64,000 bases of DNA, from the NCBI GenBank assembly GCA_963682055.1, contig OY821743.1, positions 34,582,702 to 34,646,701 on the forward strand, in the 5' to 3' direction. Both the position numbers and the translations under genes were made by a program. The first letter of the stretch is position 1; the number at the start of each line of letters is the position of its first letter. Under the pieces are notes generated by a model. The model was not told the DNA's origin and searched no databases. It saw only the letters and a program-made list of their open reading frames with translations. Below, in pieces: positions 21,212 to 32,783 of the stretch. The DNA is from Primula veris (lineage: Eukaryota > Streptophyta > Magnoliopsida > Ericales > Primulaceae).

Positions 21212-23525
21212 TTATAATTCAGAGAGAACATCGATCATTTTTGCTCGCGTTTTGCACATGACCTCTAATGGTATAACTCTAGGCATCGTAATCCCTCGCC
21301 CTTCGGACATATCTACCAAATCATCATCAATTCTTTCCCATTCGAAACACTGAATAAGAGTCGCCAAAGCGAGACCCACCATCCTATTAGCCAAGCCCGA
21401 CCCAGGGCACCTCCTTCGGCCCAACCCAAATGGTAAATATTTATATGCGAATTTCTCACCTCCTTCGCTCTCAAACCTCTCTGGCTTGAAACTTGTGGGG
21501 TCCTCCCATAACTGTGGGTCCCTATGAATTGCCCACGCGTTAACCAACAACATCGTGCCACGTGGGAAATTGTATCCACTTATGGTGGTGGCCTCGGATG
21601 ATTCATGAGGAGATAGGAGTGGTGCAGCTGGGTATAGTCGAAGCGTCTCGTTCACTATGTTTTGGATATACGGTAATTTTGCTATGTCTGATTCATCTAC
21701 CAAACCGCCTTCATCAATGGTAGAATCTAGCTCCTCTTTTGCTTTTGCCAACGCTTCTGGATGGTTGACGAGAAGCGACAAAGCCCACTCTATTGTCCCT
21801 GTCGATGTGTCTGTTCCCGCACCTAGCATTGCCTATGAAACAATATGACGTGACCAAACTATGTAAATGACTCATTATTTCTACACCAATATTTATAAAC
21901 ATACTACTAAAATCTAGGATGGCATGCATGTCCGACTTCGATCTATAAAAACCTAAAACCATTTTGAATGCAAGACTTAAGAATTATTCAATGTATTTAG
22001 TTGAAGAATTTGTGGTAAAATTTTAGTACGTCTATTGAAAAAATATAGGATCATCTACAAACGGATTTTGGATCACTTTTTTAGGCATGTCCGGATTTAT
22101 TTCATGTGCTAGAAAGTTTTTTTTTTTAATATTAAACGGGCCAATATATTAATTAGAGACGAAGCCTCTTCCCAAACGGAAAAGAAATTTACAAATTATA
22201 ACGATTTACGAAATTATAGCGAATAGTCACCCACAAATTTGGGGCTGAACCGCCAAATACGTACTAACAAATAACCTATTTCTCCGGGAATTAGAAAATT
22301 TCCCAAACTTGTTCATAAAATTCGATCAATTTAAAAACGTTTCCGGGACTCAAGCACGTCCCCTCGTATATCCTTAGAAAGTTAAAAAAAATAAAAATCG
22401 TTGGATAAAATTGTAATCCGTAGCCTGCATACATAAATAACTTAAGTCGAGAGGAGAATAACTCATATCCTCATGCCTATTTATAAAAAAAATGAGGATA
22501 CGAGTTATTCTACTCTCGTCTTAAGTTCTTTATGATGATGGATAAGTTAATCTTCAAAAAAAAAAATGTTGATAGATAAGTTTTAAAACACAATAATACT
22601 ACTTGGATAGATAATATTCACATACCACTATGATCCCTTTGATTATATCATCAGTGTAGTATTCAGGTTCTGTTTCTTGAAGAGATAGAATCGACTCCAT
22701 CATGCTCTTTTTCATTGATGCATCTTTATTTCCATTTCTATGCTCGTCGATTATACTTTGCAAGAAATCATCCATTATTTTTCGCAAAATCAGCATCCTT
22801 TTCTCCAACCCTCCATAGTCGATCCACCGTAAGCATGATAAGAAATCTCCAGGATTAGATGCTGCGCTTAGTTCAAAGACTTCCCTTATAATATCCTGGA
22901 ATTTCTTAGCTTCTTCATAATTCTCTATATCAGTTCCATAGTACTTCTTCCCCGTAACCATTCGCGTAACAATATTAAATGACAATTCTGACAATTTTGG
23001 CCGTATATCTATTTTCACGAATTTACTTTGGTTGGAATCTTGGAATAGACTTTTTAGAAGAAATTTGATTTCTTCTTCTCGAATGCTCAAATTCATATTG
23101 AGGCGTGTAGTTGAGAAAAACTCTTGTGCAGATACGCGTCGCAAATTTTTCCATAGTTCGCTGAATGAGGCGGATCCAATAGTGGTGAAATTGTAGTTTA
23201 GGTGCTCGCCGACAATAAACCTAGGCCTATTGGCAAAGATAATGTCATATTTGGAAAATATTTCTTCCACTTCCGAAGGGGAGGATATCACAATAACTCG
23301 ACGAAACCCGAGTTGAAGGGTGTAAAGTGAACCGTATTTACTCGCGAGATCCGTTAAAGTCCTATGAATGGGATTCTTTAGTAGATGAAAATGGCCAATA
23401 ATAGGAAATGAAGGAGGACTAGGTGGAGGGTTTGTATATTCCCTTAGTTTTTGTAGGAAAAGCTTGACTATGAGGAAAAATATAGGGGAGGCTAGTGAAG
23501 CTAAGACAACATATGTTAGCTCCAT
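21212..23525 (-). CDS. cytochrome P450, CYP81-like (two exons)
   Basis: Haem-thiolate monooxygenase of the plant A-type clan, expected to be ER-anchored and to hydroxylate a specialised metabolite. Exon 1 is 23525-22626 and exon 2 is 21832-21212, joined at phase 0 (GTG|gtatgt ... atag|GCA), giving 506 aa. Visible: an N-terminal membrane helix (1-25), proline hinge PPPSPPSFP (about 33-41), I-helix AGTDTS (305-310), ExxR ETLR (362-365), PERF (417-420) and haem loop [10 protein letters not shown] with Cys442. I took the ATG at 23525, because the frame upstream of it contains only a TTG. The single intron just before the I-helix and the [11 protein letters not shown] segment are typical of CYP81. 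The intron holds a short retroposon and a hairpin. It lies head to head with the P450 at 25379. Substrate unknown. Confidence 0.92.
22119..22374 (-). mobile_element. short non-LTR retroposon (SINE or LINE 3' end) in P450 intron
   Basis: It starts on the plus strand with a T run (a poly-A tail read backwards) and is flanked by TAGAAAGTT at 22110-22118 and again at 22375-22383. At 256 bp with a T-run start it fits a minus-strand retroposon. Family not identified. Confidence 0.5.
22439..22527. repeat. inverted repeat hairpin in P450 intron
   Basis: Arms 22439-22474 and 22492-22527 (36 nt each, four mismatches) enclose a 17-nt loop. The left arm starts AACTTAAGTCGAGAGGAGAA. Confidence 0.85.
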
Positions 23526-24149
23526 TGTAATTTGGTTCAAGAACAGAGAGCAAATTGATATAGTATTAGTATATATGATTACAATGATAAGCTTATTTAG
23601 TGTGATGGAAATGTAAGCAATCCATTTTTTAATCTTTCATTGGTTATCCTTTTATTCACCAATTATATCAATGACTATAATTAATTGGACTACCATTGAC
23701 CACAACTTTGTTCTTTCCATATATTAATTTATTTAGTGAAGATGATATTGCCTTGCTCGTTACACTTACTTTATCGTGGCTGAAGGGGATGTTTCACCAC
23801 ATAATTCTATAATTTGAAAGACTCATAATTTCCAAAAGACACTTACATTGTTATAGAGGTATTTTAGTTCTTTTTTCCTCCTCAAAACGTATCTAGAATT
23901 CAATGATATGCCTTCAGGAGAAAAAAGAGGGGGGAGTGTTATAACTTTTATAGTACAAAACCTCATGCACATTATGTTGTTTTACGAGAATTGTTACATA
24001 AGCATCAAAGATAAACTTAAGAAATAAAAAGAGGTCCCATCTCTATATCTAATATTAAAAGAGATTGTAACCATGTATTCTTGATATTTAGATCGCAAAC
24101 TTTGTACTAAATAATAATTTTTTTTTGTAATAGAAAAAGACCGTAGCAT

Positions 24150-24352
24150 CACTACAAAAAATACCCAAATAACGACGAGATTAGTGACAGTATTTTTTGT
24201 TACGAGCTTATTAGCGACGGTTTTTGTGACGGCTTTGTGACGGTTTTGTGACAGTTTAGTCAATTTGTGACAAATTTGTGACAACTTTTTAAATTAGCGA
24301 CAGACTTGTGACAGCTTTTCACTCTCAATAAATCAAACATTATTTTGTAGTG
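24150..24352. mobile_element. CACTA-type MITE, copy 1
   Basis: 203 bp with terminal inverted repeats CACTACAAAA...TTTTGTAGTG and a perfect 3-bp duplication CAT (24147-24149, 24353-24355). Internally it is rich in GTGACGG/GTGACAG/AGCGACAG motifs. It is a close relative of the copy at 33201-33393. Confidence 0.88.
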
Positions 24353-24877
24353 CATGCAAGGTGAAACATGAGAGTTGCAAAATAACTATAATAGTATTTG
24401 ACCTGAATTGCACAATAGTGAAATCAACATTAAGATTCCGATATTCATTATCCACCAATCTGAAGCCTCAATACTATAAAAACGGTTTATAGGTGATTTT
24501 AATTTTGAGGGATAAAAGTGAAATTTAGTGTAATTGGATGACGGTTGATGTGGCAGTGTAACGTTACTGCCACATCAACTTCCATTCATTTATTTGACGT
24601 CTGGTCACTAAATTGATCAATTGCATTAGTTCAGGTATAAAATCATAGTTAATGATATACAAAACAGTAGTTAAAAGGATACGAAATCTAGTACTGAAAG
24701 GTAGTCCTTATATATAGTACGAATTAACCCCTAAAACTTGGCGAGTTTTATCATTTATGTCAACTTTTAGAATCTCCCAAAGAATTATTACATAATTTAA
24801 ATTCTGAAACGACAAAAAACTTATAATAAAATTACAACTAGGCTACTAGCTTTCGTGTAAGGTTCCTTGGTGACTAG

Positions 24878-25080
24878 CTAAGCAAACACCTTGTCCACCA
24901 AAAAAAAATGAACTAGTGGATTAAACAATATAATTTCTTCCTTTACAAATTGTCATTTTCTTCAATATCCGTATTATTACTAAGAAAGTATTAAGATAAC
25001 AAGCAAACACCTTGCTGGCCAAGAAAAAACGCCTAGTGGACTAAACAATACAATTATCTTATTTATACAAATTGTCAATT
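24878..25080. repeat. diverged tandem duplication, about 121 bp period
   Basis: Units start near 24878 and 25000; shared blocks are AAGCAAACACCTTG, CTAGTGGA, TAAACAATA and ACAAATTGTCA. Confidence 0.7.
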
Positions 25081-25315
25081 GAAACTTCGCAAACATATTA
25101 AAAAAAAAAAGATAACAACGGTTTAATTTTTGCAAATTGTTGTTAAAGTAAATGTTGCTAAATTTTAGCAACAGACGCTCTGATGGTAAATTGATATTTT
25201 TTTTAGTGCAAGACTTCTTCATTATCTTCTTGATCAATACGCAAATTTAGGAAAAAGATTATATAATTTGGGGTTTTGCAATCATTCAAGTGACATGATT
25301 TAAACTTGAATATAG

Positions 25316-25323
25316 TATAAAAT
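25316..25323 (+). promoter_or_regulatory. TATA box of P450 at 25379
   Basis: TATAAAAT lies 56 nt before the start codon, in the expected range for a plant core promoter with a short leader. Confidence 0.55.
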
Positions 25324-25378
25324 CATCATTCATTCACTTGTACATGGTATTGTTTTGCATTTCTCTTCTCAGATTTTA

Positions 25379-27380
25379 ATGGATCAAACATGGTTTTGTT
25401 TGATTGCTATAGCTACCCCTCTATTTCTTCTCATGTTGACCCTGATTTTACAAAAGCAAACTTTATACAAGAAAATCCCACCTAGCCCTCCTTCATTTCC
25501 AATAATTGGTCACCTTCATCTCATAAAAGACCCTGCACACCGAACCTTGGAGCGGTTATCACAAAAATATGGATCTGTTATGAACCTTTGGTTCGGATCT
25601 CGTCGTGTTATTATCATATCGTCCCCATCTGCTTTTGAAGAGTGCTTTACAAAAAACGACTTAATTTTAGCAGATAGGCCTAAATTTCGAATTGGGAAGC
25701 ACCTTGCCTATGATAGCACGACGCTGACCACCTCCTCGTATGGTGACCACTGGCGAAACCTTCGCAAATTCTCCACCCAAGAAATCTTTTCAGTGGCTCG
25801 TCTAGCCACATTTTCAGGTATAAGGCATGAAGAAGTCCGATCATTGGCTAACAAATTGTGTTTACTTTCAAAAGACGGTTACAACAAAGTGGAAATGAAA
25901 TCAAGGCTCTCGGAGTTATCATTCAACATCATCATGGGAATGGTTGCAGGGAAGAGGTACTTTGGGCTTGAAGGAGAGGATTTCGAGGATGCAAAGCGAT
26001 TTCGAAGTTTCATTAAAGTGTTTACAGAGCTGGGAGGAATGTCACATCCAGGAGATTTCTTGCCTTTCATGGGACTCATCGACTACGGTGGATTAGAGAA
26101 AAAAATGTTAACATTGCGAAAAGAAGCAGACTTACTTTTACAAGAACTAGTTGACGAACATCGATTAGAAAAAAAGAATGGCTCTATCCAGACAATGATT
26201 GACTCAATGTTGATGCTACAAAAGGAAGAACCTCAAAGCTTCTCAGATGATATTATTAAAGGCCAAATATTGGTATGTCAACTTCCGAATATGTCTTGAT
26301 CAGTTTAATTGGAGCTTTGAAGCTGATTATTATTTTCTCTTTCAAAATAGCAGGATTACATTCTCTTGACCAGTTAATAACCAAAAAAAAATTAGGTTTT
26401 CCTTTTTCTTGAAAAAGCTAGAATTTAAGCTAGATGAATCTTAAATATCCTTTATGTAATGAAAAGAATTCACTCTCTTTCTCAAAATTCCTATGTATAA
26501 TGGGGAAAAGCAAATGGCGAGCATGTTCAACTTCAGAAGATCCAACTTAGCTGCTTAAAAAAAATCAAAAAAAAGGGAAATTTTGTTTTGAAAAATATAT
26601 AGGAACAAATACATATCATTTTGTTTCCAAAGGCAAGATTCTAAAAATATTTACATTAAGATTGAAGAACAAATTTAATAATAAGTTAAGTTTGTAAGCT
26701 CTTAAGTAACTAGCTTGCATAAAACAGGTCTTTGAATAAAATTGTCACTGTTTTTTCCGGTACAGACCATGATAGCAGCGGGTACAGACACTTCAGCGGT
26801 AACGGTAGAGTGGGCAATGTCACTCCTACTTAACAATCCAGAGATTTTAGAGAAGGCGAGACTTGAAATAGATGAAAATGTCCCTTCAAGTAAATTAGTA
26901 CATGAATCAGATCTCTCCAAGTTAACATATCTACAGTGCATAGCAAAAGAGACCTTACGTCTATACCCAGCAGCGCCTCTACTCGCTCCCCACGAGTCTT
27001 CTCAGGATTGCATCGTGGAAGGATTTGACGTGCCACGTGGCTCTATGATAATCGTAAATGCATGGGCTATTCATAGGGACCCGAAAGTATGGGAAGATCC
27101 TACAAGGTTCATGCCTGAAAGGTTCGAGTGTGAAGAATGTGAGGGTCAGACATATAAGTTGATACCTTTTGGAATCGGTAGAAGGCAGTGCCCTGGGTCC
27201 CGCCTAGCCAATAAAGTTGTAGAATTGACACTGGCAACGATGATCCAGTGCTTCGAATGGGAGAGAATTGATGGAGAGCTAATAGATATGACTGAAGGGC
27301 AAGGGATCACAATGCCCAAAGCAAAGCCCTTGGAAGCTATGTGCAAAGCGCGTAAAGGAATTATCAAGCTTTTTAAGTAA
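25379..27380 (+). CDS. cytochrome P450, CYP81-like (two exons)
   Basis: Exon 1 is 25379-26272 and exon 2 is 26766-27380, phase 0 (TTG|gtatgt ... acag|ACC), 502 aa. The first ATG is at 25379; the frame upstream opens only with TTG. Visible: a membrane helix (about 5-25), PPSPPSFP hinge, I-helix AGTDTS (303-308), ETLR (360-363), PERF (415-418) and haem loop [10 protein letters not shown] with Cys440. It shares the intron position and many blocks ([51 protein letters not shown]) with the P450 at 21212. The two are therefore paralogues that arose by an inverted duplication or were later inverted. An ER monooxygenase of specialised metabolism is likely; the substrate cannot be read from sequence. 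Confidence 0.93.
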
Positions 27381-29205
27381 GCAATTAGATTCCGAAGAAA
27401 TATTTTGGGAATGTTGGCTTGTCATGGTGTTAGGAAAAACACTCAAAATGAGTCGTCTATCGAGTGTGCTATCGAGTGTGTTCGGAACAACCACTTTTTT
27501 CGTTTAATCACAGTTTCTTAATGTCTATGCATTGCAACCGGTTTTCTCGCAGATATATAAACAGCTACTATGTTCTTTCCTATCATAAATTGTAGAAATT
27601 GGAGAATCCTGACAATTAAGGCCATCGAGGATCCTGAAATATGGACTGAGCAGAAATCATATACGACATGATAAACTTTTTCAGGTGAGAATGTAGTAGC
27701 TTTTCGTATTGCCTTAACGTACTCCGGCCTTGGGAGCGGATGGTTTTTTCTCCGAAACCTTAAAACTTTAGTGAGCCAAAAAAAAAAAATTAAACTTAAA
27801 AGTTATGTCTGATGTCCCTTCAGATAATGGGCGGAATTTAAATATGTCTTTATCTTCCGTAAATTAAAATGATGATCTTTTATGAAGATAGTATTACTAC
27901 GTTAAAATACATGTTGGTAATGCACGTAAATTCTGTTTCACAGGGTTTTGTTACGAATTCCAATGTGTAAAGGAAGGGTGAACCAACAAATATAAATTTA
28001 TATTTACTTCTCTTTTAGAACCCATAGAGAGATGGATCCATTAGAAATTCGCAGTGATAAATTCTATGATTCATGCCATTGTGCATTTTAAGTAATTGGA
28101 GGTTGATCTGAACTTTTTAGCCATGAGTTGAACTTTTAAGCCAACTTGTTTCATTTACTTTTCTTCTTTATTCTTTTGCTAGTTTGACTTAGTAAGCTAA
28201 GCCATTATGTATGATAACATCAACATGAAGAATTGCTGCATAATTTCTGAAGTACCTAAAGGACTTAAATCGCTTCCGGTTCAGTCATTCCGTCCCTAAA
28301 TGTGTATATTACGAAAATACGTCCAACTTTCACAATCAAAATTTTCATATGTAATTGCCAAAAAAGTTCTTTCAAAAATCAATCACATAGTTCATGGTTA
28401 GAACTATATGATGTAATTTTTAGATTTTTCATTTCGATAAATTTAAATATAAAAATTTTGATGATCAAATTTGCATGTATTTTCGTAATTAACACTTATT
28501 TAGGAGCGAGATAATATTAATTAATGTAAACTAAATGACCCGTCTACATAAATAATATGTCCATTTTTTTTCCTACCAACAAGCTCGATGTGATAGCATT
28601 GTCCTCTATAATAATGATCAAGTCTTTCAACAACACGATTATTAATGTACTAGTAGAAGATATGGCAATTACGAGATGCTGTTGTCAATGCTCTTTAAAG
28701 AGGCAAAGCGTTAATTTATTATGAATGTGGAATTGAAATAATTCATGATGTTCAATACTTCTATTTTTACGTCCTTTTTTTTCAAGGTTAATTAATAAAT
28801 TTAAATTCAATATTTATCCTAATTATAACTCCGATTTCAGGCTCCCATTTGTATCCATACACAAATCTACGGTGTATCGTGTCTGTGTTGTATCGTGATC
28901 AGATTAAACTAACACTCTATTTGTTTGCGTGCACTAATCAACTCAAAATAAGTTTCTTTTGAGGATAAATTGAATACAAATTTCGTCACAAATGTAATTT
29001 TATTCAAGAACATTTGTAACATGGTTTTTGGATTAGAACCAGATTTTCAAAAGTCTTTAATGCTTATATTCTAAGATGACAGAATAAATCATGAGAAAGT
29101 AGACGAGTAATCGTGAAATTTAGAATCTTTTACTTAAAAAAAGAAAAAATAGTAAAATATGTGTTGCATAAAGAAGGAAGAAAAGGAAGAAAAAAAATAT
29201 GTTTA

Positions 29206-29534
29206 GTGTATTTTACTATCAGTGTTTAACGATTTAGTTACTATACTATCAATTTTAACAATTGAGATATTAATTAACGAAATTTGTCACAACTGAGAAT
29301 TTATCGTTAAACAAAATGATAAAATGACACTCACGTTCTCTTTTCTATCACATGTCGAGTGCAATTTTGTTAACATCCGTAAAAAAATAGATCCCAAATG
29401 TGAGATATAGCGACTGCAATTTCATCGATTTTTTATGTTAGTCTCTTATTTAGACAAAAATTCGTAGTTTGATAGATCAATTGTTAAAATTGATAGTACT
29501 ATATCTAAATTGTTAACTAATGATAATACGGTAT
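29206..29534. mobile_element. fold-back MITE
   Basis: The left arm (about 29208-29275, containing ACTATCAATTTTAACAATTG) pairs with the right arm (about 29468-29533, containing CAATTGTTAAAATTGATAGT). Together they form an inverted repeat of about 65 nt around a spacer of about 190 bp. Confidence 0.65.
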
Positions 29535-29540
29535 ATTAAG

Positions 29541-29971
29541 GGCTCGTTTGGTTGCAGTATTAGTAGTATTGGGACCATTAGTACATTGGAATTGTGACGG
29601 GATAACAAATGAAGGTGGGATTAATAGTACATACATGAAATATCAATGAATTATTTGTTTGATTTTGATTGGGGTTGTAATATTTTACAATTTTACATTT
29701 ATATCTATAATAAATAAACTTAAAAAATGCATATACATATGATTTTAATATATATATATATATGCTACATTCTCTTTACTCCAAATACACTCATTTCTCA
29801 ATACTACACCTCCATATTACTCCAAATACCCCAATTTCTCATAATTTATAATCACATGTTACTAACAGTCTCGTCTCCACTTATCGTATCAAACACGGTA
29901 CTTGGTCCGACGGTTTTTCTTATCTCATCAACCATAATCACACTTCAATACAATCTCAAACAAACACGCAT
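29541..29971. mobile_element. possible PIF/hAT-like MITE
   Basis: The left end GGGCTCGTTTGGTTGCAGTATT and the reverse complement of the right end (GCGTGTTTGTTTGAGATTG) are imperfect inverted repeats of the type common to plant class II MITEs. The target duplication was not resolved. Confidence 0.4.
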
Positions 29972-30189
29972 TAAACATTTTTTTTTCTCTTTTTCCCTTC
30001 TTCATGCAACAGATATTTTACTAAAGTAACATTTTCTTTTTTACAAATGTTTTTTCCATTTTTCCGGATATTGTTCCTTTCATTGATTTTGTCGGACGTT
30101 AAAGGTGATGGAAACCCTCAACTGCACCACTCAATGGAAGAAAATGCCTTAATAGACAATGAGACAAAACTGCCAATAGTTTTGACATT

Positions 30190-30418
30190 TTATGGTAAAC
30201 TTAATAATACTTGTCAAACTACGTATAATTTTAATCGTTTTATAACTCGTATTAAAATTATCTAAATGGTTTTTTTTTTTAAATCTTATCATAAAATTTA
30301 ACATTTGAACTCTCTGATCAACTTTTGAAAATTTTCATTATGACAATTTTGATACAAGTTTTTAACCAATCAAAATTGCACATAGTTTCGTAATAAACAA
30401 TTAAATAGAAACGGATAG
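30190..30418. mobile_element. degenerate Stowaway-like MITE
   Basis: The right part (TTTTGATACAAG, CAAAATTGCACATAGTTTCG, ends CGGATAGTA) matches the right half of the Stowaway copy at 40412-40647. The left arm (CAAACTACGTATAATTTTAA) is more decayed. Confidence 0.5.
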
Positions 30419-31084
30419 TAAGTAAAAAGTCTAGTTAAAGGAGCTCGTGTACATATGTTTTATGTCGTTCCCAGTTTTGACAAGCAGGGTAAGGTAAATG
30501 ATTTGCGATCTTTTTTTCTGAGTGGTTTGTGTTTTGTATAATAAAATCCACGGGAATAAAAGTGCTCACAAAATTTTTGGCACTTAATCTTGTGTGACTT
30601 GTTTTAAAGCAGATGGTGAGATTTTTAACCCAACTTCTCCGTTATGTACTTTTCTCAAGTCATCAAGAGAAAAACTGGAATCATTTTTATTTATATGTAG
30701 AAAGTTTTCAATTTCCATGAGTTTCGCAGCACAACGTAGAAAGTTATTAATATAAATATGTTGATAGCAGTTTCGGGTGAATATGTATTTATATAATGTT
30801 AGGATTTGCTATTTAAAAATGACTAGCGACGCAGTTTGTTGTCCGTTGATATCAAATCCATATGTAATAATTTTACTCTGCTCGGTTTTATTAATATAAA
30901 TCCAATTTATTAACTGATTTAAAAAAAAAAAAAAAAGTGCATTAATTTAGTGCTTTTGTCCTCATCGAAAACCATCAAAATACACACCATGTTATTTTAA
31001 TTTATATATATGATCTATAATATCTACACACACAGCACCACTAATCCTATCTTTATTTTTATTATCCCCAAATCTAGAGAGAGA

Positions 31085-31606
31085 ATGAAACGATCCGGAC
31101 CCGAAATCCCCAACCCGATCAGTTCCATATCCAAAAAACCCAAACCCGACCCGACCCGATCCGACTCAATATCCTCTGTCTTATCCGACGATAACCTTTT
31201 ATACGAAATCTTTAAATCAGTCGATGCGCGTACGCTTGCTCGTAACGCTTGCGTTAGCCGAGGATGGCGAGTAACGGCTCGCGACGAGCGTCTATGGGAA
31301 ATGATCTGCACACGCCACTGGGCTAAGACGGGTCAACAGAAGCAGATGAGGCCGGTGGTGCTCGCTCTCGGCGGGTTCAGGAACCTACACTCTCTCTATC
31401 TAGTTCCCCTCACTAGAACACCCGCTCCCGTATCGGCTTCTTCCCCTTCTGCTACGTCGTCATCATCCTCCTCTGCCATGTGGCCGTGTCCGTCTGTGGC
31501 TCCAAGAGCAACAAAGACGAGGTGGGGGAAGGATGAGGTGCAGCTTTCTTTGTCGCTTCTGTCGATCCGATACTTTGAGAAGATGAATCGAGGGAAGGGG
31601 GTCTGA
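31085..31606 (+). CDS. GID2: GID2/SLY1-like F-box protein of gibberellin signalling
   Basis: Intronless, 173 aa. This family is the F-box subunit of the SCF ubiquitin ligase that binds DELLA repressors through the gibberellin-GID1 complex and sends them for degradation in the nucleus. Visible: an N-terminal KR/P-rich tail, the F-box at about 34-74 (LSDDNLLYEIFKSVDARTL, CVSRGWR, DERLWEMIC), the RPVVLALGGFRNLHSLYL segment (GGF domain, about 89-106), and the C-terminal WGKDEVQLSLSLLSIRYFEKM (LSL domain, 147-167) needed for DELLA binding. A Ser/Pro-rich insert (about 111-142) separates GGF and LSL. I chose the ATG at 31085 because the protein from there starts MKRS, like Arabidopsis SLY1; the frame extends upstream but that part is not conserved. 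Confidence 0.92.
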   Translation: MKRSGPEIPNPISSISKKPKPDPTRSDSISSVLSDDNLLYEIFKSVDARTLARNACVSRGWRVTARDERLWEMICTRHWAKTGQQKQMRPVVLALGGFRNLHSLYLVPLTRTPAPVSASSPSATSSSSSSAMWPCPSVAPRATKTRWGKDEVQLSLSLLSIRYFEKMNRGKGV

Positions 31607-32095
31607 AAGTGTCAGTTTTTACAGTTTGGGAACCTTTCTGAAATGTTTGTATGTTTTGGGCTTTTTACCACTTGGTGTTGTATTTGTCTCTGTTAAGGGG
31701 GGGTCTGAAGTGTCATTTTATAGAGTTTGGGGACCTTTCTGAAAATCTGTATGCTTATTTTGTTCTCTCTCTGTTAAGGAATAAAGGGGTCTGAAATGTT
31801 AATTTTTAGAGTTTGGGGACCTTTATGAAAATCTATATGCTTTGGTTTACCACTATTGTCTACCTATTTTTATAAAGTTTGGGCCAAATTCATTTACTTT
31901 GGGTTTTCCACTATGTTCTCTCTGTGTTAAAGGGGGTCTCAAGTGTTATTTTATAGAGTTTGGGGACCTTTCTGTTGATGAACTTATATATTATCCACTG
32001 TTGTAGTATAATTTGGTATTGGCGTGGGTTGTGAAATTGTCATTTTTTAGAGTTTTGGGGATTCGTTTTGAAAGTTATTATGTGTGTTCATTATG
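31597..32095 (+). repeat. tandem repeat starting at the GID2-like stop codon
   Basis: GGGGTCTGAA-type starts lie at about 31597, 31699, 31786 and 31933, each followed by TTTATAGAGTTTGGGGACCT-like text. A fifth, weaker copy is near 32030. Spacing is 86-147 bp. The first copy includes the last codons and the TGA stop of the F-box gene, so the array fills the 3' UTR. Confidence 0.85.
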
Positions 32096-32783
32096 TTGAA
32101 TATGTAGATTACTATTTGCGTCATCTACGACTTTTTTGCTAATATATTTTTCATAACATCGTATTCTGTTTTTCGAAGTTATTAACGGAGCGTAGCATAC
32201 TATTAACATACTGCACTTGCGGTATACCCGGTATACCGAAAGTATGGTATACGAAAGTTTGGTACGATAATAATATTGAAATTTAATGTATCATACATGT
32301 GCGGTATGGTAACAGTATCACGAAAATTCTCACGTGTTGTGACCATATTTGTCATTTCCCTTTTGTTCCTGGTATTTAATTATTTATACACCAATTATTG
32401 CTCATAGATCATATCTTAAATCATGAAATCCCCTGAAAAGGTTTTTTTTTTTTTTGAAATAAGGTTATGTTTGATATTAATAGTTCTGCACTTTTAACAG
32501 ATAAATTTCGCATTCAGTTGCAAGGTTAAGCTCAACCAATTTAGAATAGTTTTTATTTTGGTAATCACCACTTTAAAATACTTATTTTTCTTATGAGGTT
32601 CAATTTTTTTAGTTGATAGAAGTAAAATGTTTTAGCTTTTGGTGAAGTTGATTGATCTGAAAGCTAACCAAACAGGCCCTTCGATCTAAAATAGGAGCAT
32701 GAAGAATCTTTGTAGTACCAAGAACAAAAGTCTAGCCGGATATAGAGGTGTGACTTCTGTATTAATGTGTATTTGTCGTAGTT

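Larger units (their letters stand above)
23526..25378. other. divergent promoter region between the two P450 genes
   Basis: 1.85 kb between two start codons facing away from each other. It holds a CACTA-type MITE, a diverged tandem pair at 24878-25080 (period about 121 bp, sharing AGCAAACACCTTG and AAACAATA blocks) and a TATA box for the plus-strand gene. No additional gene. Confidence 0.6.
27381..31084. other. intergenic region with MITEs
   Basis: No gene recognised. Carries the P450 3' UTR, then at least three short transposon relics listed separately (29206-29534, 29541-29971, 30190-30418). TATA-like TATATATA at about 31003-31010 precedes the F-box gene. Confidence 0.5.

Noticed and set aside
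25355..25378. Earlier start for the plus-strand P450
   Set aside because: The extension opens with TTG, not ATG; the ATG at 25379 gives the usual CYP81 N-terminus.
31010..31084. N-terminal extension of the F-box protein (MIYNIYTHSTTNP...)
   Set aside because: Not conserved in SLY1/GID2 proteins and lies in leader-like AT-rich sequence; the MKRS start at 31085 fits the family.
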